A DNA stretch of 35,226 bases. Origin: DATCJY01 sp036562565. GTDB taxonomy: Bacteria; Bacteroidota; Bacteroidia; Flavobacteriales_D; Sanyastnellaceae. A program made the position numbers and the translations under genes. This document shows, one piece after another, positions 24,422 to 31,700 of the stretch (positions are counted from its first letter, which is position 1; each line of letters begins with the position of its first letter). The stretch is taken from positions 1 through 35,226 of the forward strand of contig DATCJY010000050.1 in assembly GCA_036562565.1 (NCBI GenBank). The letters are read 5' to 3'. Under the pieces are notes generated by a model. It was not told the origin of the DNA, did no database searches, and was given only the letters and a program-made list of their open reading frames with translations.

Positions 24422-25033
24422 ATGTATCCCGTAAAAATTCCTGCCATCATTCAGCCTTTTGCCAAGGATTTGCTTTGGAAAGTGGATACGCATGAACCCG
24501 TTCTCTACCTCACCTTTGACGATGGCCCTACTCCAGGTGTAACGGAAGATGTGCTCCAGGTCCTGCACCAATACCAAGCAAAGGCCACCTTCTTTTGTTT
24601 AGGTAAAAACGTAGAAGCCCATCCTGAACTTTTTGCGCAGATAAAAGCAGCAGGACATACCATTGGCAATCACTCTTACAACCATCCCGATGGCTGGAAA
24701 ACCTCAGCCATTGCTTATGCGAAGAATGCCCTGCGCGCGCAGCAGTTCATCCAATCGGTTTATTATCGCCCGCCATATGGACGCATCTCACGGGCACAAT
24801 CCTCCTTGCTCAAAAAGCGGTTTAAGATTGTGATGTACCACATCATCAGTGGCGATTTCGACCCATCCATCACCAAGGAAAAATGCCTCGACAATGTGTT
24901 GCATTATGCCGAGAAAGGCAGCATCATCGTTTTTCATGACAGCATCAAGGCCTCTGCACACGTGCATTACGCGCTGCGCGGCACACTGGAGCATTTTTCA
25001 AAATTGGGCTATCGCTTTGAGGCTTTGCCTTAG
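24422..25033 (+). CDS. polysaccharide deacetylase (NodB/CE4 family)
   Basis: A 203-residue protein covering one CE4 domain, which removes N- or O-acetyl groups from polysaccharides such as peptidoglycan or chitin-like glycans using a metal ion. Motif 1 is TFDDGP (Asp33, Asp34) and motif 2 is HSYNH (His84, His88), together giving the Asp-His-His metal site. Motif 3 is RPPYG (116-120). SGDFDPS and the C-terminal IIVFHDS with His172 complete the active site. There is no obvious signal peptide; the N-terminus MYPVKIPAIIQPFAKDL is typical of short Bacteroidota members, so location is uncertain. Next comes rsmA, with a separate promoter box. Confidence 0.92.
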   Translation: MYPVKIPAIIQPFAKDLLWKVDTHEPVLYLTFDDGPTPGVTEDVLQVLHQYQAKATFFCLGKNVEAHPELFAQIKAAGHTIGNHSYNHPDGWKTSAIAYAKNALRAQQFIQSVYYRPPYGRISRAQSSLLKKRFKIVMYHIISGDFDPSITKEKCLDNVLHYAEKGSIIVFHDSIKASAHVHYALRGTLEHFSKLGYRFEALP

Positions 25034-25086
25034 CAAGATAATGTTACGGTGCGTGGTGATACGCACCAATTCCACCAATACCGTTG

Positions 25087-25094
25087 CATCTTCG
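25087..25094 (+). promoter_or_regulatory. weak -7 box of rsmA, 8 nt before its ATG
   Basis: CATCTTCG differs from TAnnTTTG at the first T and one later T. Its position, 8 nt before the ATG at 25103, is the same as in the glycyl-tRNA synthetase promoter, which is why it is listed. Confidence 0.35.
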
Positions 25095-25102
25095 CAACCA
25101 AT

Positions 25103-25882
25103 ATGACATTCGTAAAACCCAAGAAAGCCCTCGGACAACATTTCCTAAAGAATGATGCCATCTGCCAACGCATAGCGGACAGCCTCACGCTGCACGGTGA
25201 ATACAAACACGTGTTGGAAGTAGGGCCGGGTATGGGAGCCCTCACCAAGTTCTTGCTTGCGCGCAACGAGTTTGAAACCTCCGTGGTAGAGATTGATACC
25301 GAGAGTGTCGCTTATCTCAATGCCTATTATCCGGAGTTGCGCGGTCGCATCTATGAGAAAGACTTTTTGCGATTGAAACTGGATGAATTCATCCCTGAGC
25401 CGTTTGCCGTGGTGGGCAATTTCCCCTACAATATCTCCTCGCAAATTGTATTTACCATTCTCGATTACAAAGACCACGTTCCGGAGATGGTGGGCATGTT
25501 TCAGAAAGAAGTGGCCGTGCGGTTTGCAAGTGGCCCGGGCAATAAAGACTACGGCATCATTTCCGTGTTGGCACAAGCCTATTACGATTTTGAATACCTG
25601 TTCTCTGTAGATGAAAATGAATTCATCCCTCCTCCAAAAGTGAAGAGCGGTGTGATAAGAATGAAGCGCAAATTCGGGGAGCAACTGGGATGCGATGAAA
25701 AGCTGTTTATGAACCTGGTTAAAACTGCTTTCAATCAACGCAGAAAAACCTTGCGCAATTCACTCAAGAGCATGACCCACGATGGCGTGGATACTGCTTC
25801 CAAGATTTTTGATAAACGTCCGGAGCAGCTCGGTGTACAGGAGTTTGTGGAGTTGACGAGGATGTTTGAGAGAAAGAGCTAG
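25103..25882 (+). CDS. rsmA: 16S rRNA dimethyladenosine transferase
   Basis: RsmA/KsgA, 259 residues, dimethylates two adjacent adenines (A1518/A1519 in E. coli numbering) in the 3'-end loop of 16S rRNA late in 30S assembly. The N-terminal KPKKALGQHFLKN, the S-adenosylmethionine motif VLEVGPGMGALT (37-48), acidic VVEIDTE, catalytic NFPYNISS (106-113) and the C-terminal FNQRRKTLRNSL are all present. The ATG at 25103 gives the family N-terminus; the frame continues upstream but adds no homologous residues. It lies 69 nt after the deacetylase gene, with a possible promoter of its own, and ends at a two-way terminator shared with atpC. Confidence 0.96.
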   Translation: MTFVKPKKALGQHFLKNDAICQRIADSLTLHGEYKHVLEVGPGMGALTKFLLARNEFETSVVEIDTESVAYLNAYYPELRGRIYEKDFLRLKLDEFIPEPFAVVGNFPYNISSQIVFTILDYKDHVPEMVGMFQKEVAVRFASGPGNKDYGIISVLAQAYYDFEYLFSVDENEFIPPPKVKSGVIRMKRKFGEQLGCDEKLFMNLVKTAFNQRRKTLRNSLKSMTHDGVDTASKIFDKRPEQLGVQEFVELTRMFERKS

Positions 25883-25933
25883 AACCACTTCCTACTTGAG
25901 AAATAATCCAAAATCCTCCATTTCAATAAAAAC

Positions 25934-25968
25934 AAAAAAGCCACCCAATTGCTTGAGTGGCTTTTTTT
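25934..25968. terminator. bidirectional terminator between rsmA and atpC
   Basis: Arms AAAAAAGCCAC (25934-25944) and GTGGCTTTTTT (25957-25967) form 11 bp with a 12-nt loop. The A-run on the left and T-run on the right serve both convergent genes. Confidence 0.9.
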
Positions 25969-25990
25969 GATATCATGATTTCTTGACAGA

Positions 25991-26227
25991 TTACTCTGCG
26001 AGAATAATCACCTTGTTTTTGTTCACCTCTGCGGTTCCCCCATTGATGGCGAACTTGTGTTCTTTACCGGCAGTGTCTTTCACTTTCACTTCACCTTTTT
26101 TCAAAGAAGCGATGAGAGGAGCGTGGTTATTCAAGATACCCATGCTGCCATCGGTTCCCGGAAGGGAAACGTAAGATGCTTCTGCTGAGTAAAGCGATGT
26201 TTCAGGGGTGATGATTTCTACTTTCAT
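25991..26227 (-). CDS. atpC: ATP synthase F1 epsilon subunit, short form
   Basis: A 78-residue protein consisting only of the N-terminal beta-sandwich of the epsilon subunit (VEIITPETSLYSAEASYVSLPGTDGSMGILNNHAPLI, then GGTAEVNKNKVIIL). It couples F1 to the c-ring through the rotor stalk. The C-terminal two-helix domain that inhibits ATP hydrolysis in E. coli is absent; this is common in Bacteroidota and not a truncation. It follows atpD with a 21-nt gap on the same strand. No other atp genes are in the window, matching the frequent split of atpDC from the main operon in this phylum. Confidence 0.93.
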   Translation of the reverse strand: MKVEIITPETSLYSAEASYVSLPGTDGSMGILNNHAPLIASLKKGEVKVKDTAGKEHKFAINGGTAEVNKNKVIILAE

Positions 26228-26248
26228 AATTAAGCGTTACGCTACGGA

Positions 26249-27757
26249 TTAACGATTTGCTGCTTCAGCAAGCATTTTCTTACCTGCCTCGATAGCTTCA
26301 TCAATGGTTCCTCTCAAGTTGAATGCCGCTTCCGGATACTCATCGCAGTGACCATCTAGGATCATGTTAAATCCTCTGATAGTCTCCTCAATCGGAACAA
26401 GCGCACCCGGGATACCGGTGAACTGCTCTGCCACGAAGAATGGTTGAGACAAGAAACGTTGCACTTTACGAGCGCGGTAAACCACGTTTTTATCTTCTTC
26501 AGAAAGTTCGTCCATACCAAGGATGGCGATGATGTCCTGAAGTTCTTTATAGCGTTGAAGGATGGACTTCACGCGTTGTGCACAACGGTAGTGCTCTTCA
26601 CCCACGATTTGTGGAGTAAGAATACGTGAAGTAGAATCCAATGGATCCACCGCAGGATAGATACCCAACTCGGCAATCTTACGGCTCAAAACGGTAGTAG
26701 CATCCAAGTGAGCGAAGGTTGTAGCCGGAGCAGGGTCAGTCAAGTCATCCGCAGGTACATATACCGCTTGTACAGAGGTAATAGAACCACGTTTTGTAGA
26801 AGTAATACGCTCTTGCATCGCACCCATCTCAGAAGCAAGTGTAGGTTGGTAACCCACCGCTGACGGCATACGACCCAAAAGAGCTGATACCTCAGAACCT
26901 GCTTGGGTGAAACGGAAGATGTTATCGATGAAGAAAAGGATGTCACGACCACCGGATTGCTCATCGCCATCGCGGAAGTACTCAGCCACAGTAAGACCTG
27001 AAAGCGCCACACGTGCACGTGCTCCAGGTGGCTCGTTCATCTGACCGAATACGAAGGTCGCTTGAGACTTCTCAAGTTCTTTAGTATCTACTTTGGTAAC
27101 ATCCCAGTCACCTTTTTCCATTCCGTGTTTGAATTCCTCACCGTATTTGATGATACCGGCTTCAATCATCTCGCGGAGCAAGTCGTTACCCTCACGGGTT
27201 CTCTCACCCACACCGGCAAATACAGAAAGACCATCGTACGCTTTTGCGATGTTGTTGATGAGCTCCTGAATCAATACGGTTTTTCCTACACCGGCACCAC
27301 CGAACAATCCGATTTTACCACCTTTAGCATAAGGCTCAATCAAGTCGATAACTTTGATACCGGTATAAAGCACCTCAGTAGAAGTAGATAAATCTTCGAA
27401 CTTAGGTGGCTGACGGTGAATACCATAACCGCCTTCTTTATCTACCGCACCGATACCATCGATGGCATCACCTGTAACGTTGAAGAGACGGCCTTTGATT
27501 TTATCACCCACAGGCATTGTAATGGTTTTTCCTGTTGCAATAACCTCAGCACCACGCTGAAGACCTTCTGTTGCATCCATCGCGATGGTGCGAACAGTAT
27601 CTTCCCCAATGTGCTGTTGGCACTCAAGTACCAAGTCACCACCAGGGCGTTTTACCACAAGGGCGTCAAGAATATTGGGGAGTTTTTGGCCTGCGGGGAA
27701 TGATACGTCCACTACAGGTCCGATGATTTGTACTACTTTACCGATGTTTTGAGACAT
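26249..27757 (-). CDS. atpD: ATP synthase F1 beta subunit
   Basis: The catalytic subunit of F1-ATPase, 502 residues, located on the cytoplasmic face of the inner membrane. The N-terminal barrel starts GKVVQIIGPVVDVSF. The P-loop is GGAGVGKT (153-160). The catalytic glutamate lies in GERTREGND (about 185). DNIFRFTQAGSEVSALLGRMPSAVGYQPTL and DPAPATTFAHLDATTVLSR follow. Relative to E. coli there is an insertion of roughly 30 residues at about 201-231 (KYGEEFKHGMEKGDWDVTKVDTKELEKS), which I associate with Bacteroidota. A -7 box lies 25 nt upstream, and atpC follows as the second gene. Confidence 0.97.
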   Translation of the reverse strand: MSQNIGKVVQIIGPVVDVSFPAGQKLPNILDALVVKRPGGDLVLECQQHIGEDTVRTIAMDATEGLQRGAEVIATGKTITMPVGDKIKGRLFNVTGDAIDGIGAVDKEGGYGIHRQPPKFEDLSTSTEVLYTGIKVIDLIEPYAKGGKIGLFGGAGVGKTVLIQELINNIAKAYDGLSVFAGVGERTREGNDLLREMIEAGIIKYGEEFKHGMEKGDWDVTKVDTKELEKSQATFVFGQMNEPPGARARVALSGLTVAEYFRDGDEQSGGRDILFFIDNIFRFTQAGSEVSALLGRMPSAVGYQPTLASEMGAMQERITSTKRGSITSVQAVYVPADDLTDPAPATTFAHLDATTVLSRKIAELGIYPAVDPLDSTSRILTPQIVGEEHYRCAQRVKSILQRYKELQDIIAILGMDELSEEDKNVVYRARKVQRFLSQPFFVAEQFTGIPGALVPIEETIRGFNMILDGHCDEYPEAAFNLRGTIDEAIEAGKKMLAEAANR

Positions 27758-27782
27758 GCTCTGTAAATTATTTTTTCGGGCG

Positions 27783-27790
27783 CGAAAGTA
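27783..27790 (-). promoter_or_regulatory. -7 box of atpD-atpC
   Basis: The minus strand reads TACTTTCG (TAnnTTTG with one C), 25 nt before the atpD ATG. A TTTC sits about 19 nt upstream as a weak -33 element. Confidence 0.5.
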
Positions 27791-28141
27791 ATACCTAAGG
27801 TCGGGTTGGGAAAAAACTTTTTACAGTTCCCCGAATGATTCTCCAAAAATGACCGCCACAGCATCCTTTTCCCTAAAAAGATAATTCCTTGTCGGCCATC
27901 ATTGGCCGACCACCATCCGGCTCATTCCTCAAAATCATCGGTTTCCATCCTGCTGTGAAAATGGCTGAAAAATTTCGGACTCACGTCTTTGCATCTTTTG
28001 GCAACGACAAGGGAACTGTTCCGGTGCGCACACAGGTGCCTGAGCTCCCCACCGGGTTCATGAGCAAGATGGTAACGTATTGCGAGACGTTGGCGGAAAC
28101 CGTGCGCACCACTACCATCAAATTGATTAGGACTGTATCGC
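27791..28141. other. intergenic region with hairpins, possible structured RNA
   Basis: The gap between atpD and the lipoprotein gene contains two inverted repeats. GTCGGCCA/TGGCCGAC (27891-27898 and 27903-27910) is a perfect 8-bp stem with a TCAT loop and no T-run. CCGGTG/CACCGG (28021-28026 and 28050-28055) encloses a small GCAC-ACAG-GTGC hairpin and can be extended by GAAC/GTTC. The plus frame leading into the lipoprotein gene is open for 104 codons here but has no signal or family likeness. I see no recognised RNA family and no tRNA. Confidence 0.35.
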
Positions 28142-28170
28142 TTGCACCAAAAACAGTGCTTCTATATTTA
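28142..28170 (+). promoter_or_regulatory. candidate promoter of the small lipoprotein gene
   Basis: TTG (28142-28144), an 18-nt gap, and TATATTTA (28163-28170), one base from TAnnTTTG. It lies 30 nt before the ATG at 28201. Confidence 0.4.
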
Positions 28171-28200
28171 CACACAATTGAAACCACACTTGAATCGATT

Positions 28201-28704
28201 ATGAAAAGAATCTACTCCAGAAGCATCATGGCAATCTGCACGATAGCACTCGTAGCTTGCACCAGCCGTGCAGACCGTGCCGCGAAGTACAACGACAGCA
28301 TCATCACCCGTCAACGCGCTGTGATTGAAGCCTTTGAAAGAATGGACTCCGTATTTCGCGATACCAATGCCACCAAGGAAAGTGTGGATTATCATTATGC
28401 CGATTTGCAACGTCAGGTCAAGCTTTCATTGCTTGCCTTGGACAGCATCGGTCCGTTTCAGCAAGACCCCTCGCTGCAACTTGCCGCGAAAGATTTGTTC
28501 CGCACCTATGAACACATAGTAGATAAAGATTATCGCACACTGAAAGGAATCAAGCTCCTGACAGCCGATCAAATTACTCAAGAGATTGCCGACTCAAGCC
28601 TTTCGATTCAATCACGCGTTCACCTTGTATCCACCCAAGCACAGGAGAAATTCTTGATGACGCAAATGGATTTTGGTAAGAAGAATAACTTGGTATTCGA
28701 ATAA
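28201..28704 (+). CDS. small helical lipoprotein, function unknown
   Basis: A 167-residue lipoprotein. From the ATG at 28201 the N-terminus is a type II signal peptide, MKRIYSRSIMAICTIALVAC, with lipobox LVAC and Cys20 as the lipidation site. The mature protein is almost all helix-forming and strongly charged (KYNDSIITRQRAVIEAFERMDSV, then DYHYADLQRQVKLSLLALDSI), suggesting a helical bundle or coiled coil. This resembles the LIC11966-type small surface lipoproteins, but the match is from memory and weak. The frame is open upstream to 27889, but those codons lack a signal peptide and lie before the promoter. It converges on the macroglobulin gene with a shared terminator. Confidence 0.75.
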   Translation: MKRIYSRSIMAICTIALVACTSRADRAAKYNDSIITRQRAVIEAFERMDSVFRDTNATKESVDYHYADLQRQVKLSLLALDSIGPFQQDPSLQLAAKDLFRTYEHIVDKDYRTLKGIKLLTADQITQEIADSSLSIQSRVHLVSTQAQEKFLMTQMDFGKKNNLVFE

Positions 28705-28718
28705 ATATGTCTCAGATG

Positions 28719-28750
28719 AAAAAAGGGAAGTCGATTGACTTCCCTTTTTT
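28719..28750. terminator. bidirectional terminator between lipoprotein and macroglobulin genes
   Basis: A perfect 14-bp stem has arms AAAAAAGGGAAGTC (28719-28732) and GACTTCCCTTTTTT (28737-28750) and loop GATT, with A and T runs on the two sides. Confidence 0.94.
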
Positions 28751-28768
28751 GTTTGTTCCGGATTCAAT

Positions 28769-31700
28769 TTATTTCATGGCTACAGCTTTACCGGCCGCTA
28801 CCACTTCCACCCACTGACCTTCGGTGCGGGCATTGATGGTATGGTCATACATCGCTTCAATGGATGTAGCAGGCAGATAGAACTTACCCAGGTAAGATGC
28901 GTTGAGTTTGATTCGGAATGTTTTGGATGCATTGCGTTGCAAATCGAAATACGAATACACGCGGTCATCGCGCACATCTTGGTAATCCGGCTGTGAGGCA
29001 TTCATCACAGCGGCTGATGCATCCATGCGTTGGTTGATGATTTCCCAACCGCTTGGGAAAATCTGTGTAAGCGCAAGGTCTTCATAGCCACCTCTCACAC
29101 CGGGATGACGCACTGTTACTTCAGCCAAGAAATCCATTCCCTGTTCGATGCGCGATACATTGATTGGATTGCCCATCATATCGGTATAGCGCACGGTGAT
29201 TGCTAGGTTGTTACTTGCAGCTTGTTCGCTGCCGGCACTTGGCTGACCGGTATTGATTACCCGCACAAACAACACTTGATTGCCGTTGTTCTTCACTTCT
29301 ACTTTGTTGCCTTTGAGCTGTGAAAGCTCCAGCGTTTCTTTCAAGATGGGTTTGCTCACACTCCTTGAGTAATTCTTGCCATTGAGCGCATAGCTGAACG
29401 AAATGTTTGCTCCCTTCTCTCCCATCGCAAACTGTGAGATAGCAAGCAATCCATACGCAGTGGTTTGCGTGCTGTACCAAGTATCGGAGCTCAAACGTTG
29501 TGCGAGCGATTTCACCAGTGTTGCAGCTTTCTCACGTTCTTTAATCAACGTAAGTGTTTCAATGATCATCGCTTCATCACGTGTTTCACTTCCGTAGGAA
29601 TAGCCGGTTGAGTTATAAGGAGCAATGGTGGTGCTCAAATTGCTGATGATGGACTTGGCTGTTTCTTCTTGCCCCGCCAACGCATAGGCCGCAGCCAATC
29701 GCCATTTGGCAGCAACTGACAATTCTCTGCGCTCTTTCAATCTGTTCATGGCGCCCATCTCAGCCTTGCCTGCTAGTGCAAGTGTGTACAAGCGATAAGC
29801 TTGAATCAAATCGTATTCACCGGAGCGATAGCGATCCGCGCGTTGGTCTTGCGGAATCCAACGTTGAGCTGCATGCTTCTGATAGCTGAGCCATGCTTGT
29901 TCCCATCCCGATGGCAAGGTGTATCCCTTCTTCTTTGCTTCCAACATGAAATGACCTGCATAGGAAGTGGCCCAATCATCTTCGTAATGACTGCCCGGCC
30001 AGTATGTCATACCACCACTGCGCACCTGGAAGCTCGCAAGGCGATTAATTCCTGCTTTGATGTTGGCATCGGTCTTCGCCTTTTCGGCATCGCTGAGCTC
30101 CATCACATCGGATAAATAAAGCTGCGGGAATACCGCTGATGTGGTTTGTTCCAAACATCCGTGCGGATAAGCCATGAGGTATTGCAAACGCTTGCCAAAA
30201 TCAATCGGTGGCATGGATGTGATTTCAAGGCTTGCGGTATTTGTTCCGGACATTCCCACCAAATCAAACGTTATATTCCATGATTTACCCCCATCCACTA
30301 CAGCATCCAAAACTTGTGTTACATAAGGATTGGGATTGCGCACTTCTATTTGTGTTTCATACTTCGCAGTGTGACCGCCACCGCTCAATGTCACTTTGAT
30401 TTTACCAACTCCCGCTCTGTCCGCCACGCGCACCGGGAAGTTCACCACATCATCACCGGGCTCTGTGAACTTGACAGTTTTGTAAGTACCCTCCAAGAAT
30501 TGGAAGTAGTTGTTGCCTTCCACTTTCACGGTTACTTCCTGAATGTTTTTATCCATCGCAAACACAGTAACCGGAAGTTGAATCTCCTCAGCCGGACCAA
30601 CAACACGCGGTAACGATGCCAATACCATGAGTGGTTTCTTCACGGCAAGGGTTTTCTCGGCACTGCCATAAGCCATGTCTTTACCCGCCACTACCATCAC
30701 ACGGACTGAACCGACATAGTTCGGCATCTTGAATTGATGTGTTGCCGTTTTTCCTTTTTCAACCGTGAAAGGGCCAACATACATCACCACCGGATTGAAA
30801 CGATTGGCCGTGTTCTTTCCCTTCTGATTCACTTCATCTGAACCACCAAGACTCAAGAGCTTTTCAAGCTTTGAACCAAATGCTCCAATCACCTGATCAT
30901 ATAAATCGAATGTATTTACACCGAGTGCTTCCCGTGCATAGAAGTGGTTCCAAGGATCAGGTGTTTTGAAACGCGTGAGGTCCAGCAAACCTTCATCCAC
31001 GATGGCCAGCGTATAGGTCATGGCTTTGCCGTCTTTCTCACTCACTTTTACTTCAAATGATTTCTCCGGCTCCAGTTCATTCGCCATAGAAATCACCGGA
31101 ATCAAATGCGAGTTCGGATTCTCTACGAACAGCGGCATCACACCATATAAGCGTATTGGCAAATCATTCGCAGTTTGGTTGTGCGGTTGTATGAGCGTGA
31201 TGTGAACATATGCGTTTGGTGTCATGCGCTCATTGGTTTTGAAACTGTAATTGGTTTCGCCCTTGCGGGTCTCCACCCAATTGGCTTCTATCACACCCGC
31301 ACTGTTCTCAATGGATATCAATGCACGACCATCTTCATTGCTTGGGAAAGTCACAGTGCACTCCTCACCCAAGATGTATTTTGCTTTGTTCAAAGAGAAT
31401 GAAAGCATGGTGGCGCCTTCCGGATTCTGGCGGCCTTCACGGCTCACAGATGCCGGCCAATCGATGTAAACCGTTTCTCCGGTGGCATGGCCTCCGTTCA
31501 CATCTTCAATGCGTATGAGGTAATTGCCCCAATCAGGATAGTTCACTTGGAATTGGAATTGGCCTTTACCGTTGTTATCGGTGTTCATCACTCCTTCTGC
31601 CATCGGCACTGTGCTTTCCGAACCAACATAGTTCGATAGGGAGTTGCTGTTGCGCTCCCACCACCAGCGCCATTCAATCTTATATACTTTCCATTGCAAG

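Noticed and set aside
28021..28060. Possible SRP RNA, tmRNA or other known structured RNA
   Set aside because: None of the conserved core sequences of these RNAs is present; only generic hairpins are seen.
27889..28200. 104-codon extension of the small lipoprotein gene
   Set aside because: It would bury a complete lipoprotein signal peptide in the interior of the protein and has no recognisable sequence features.
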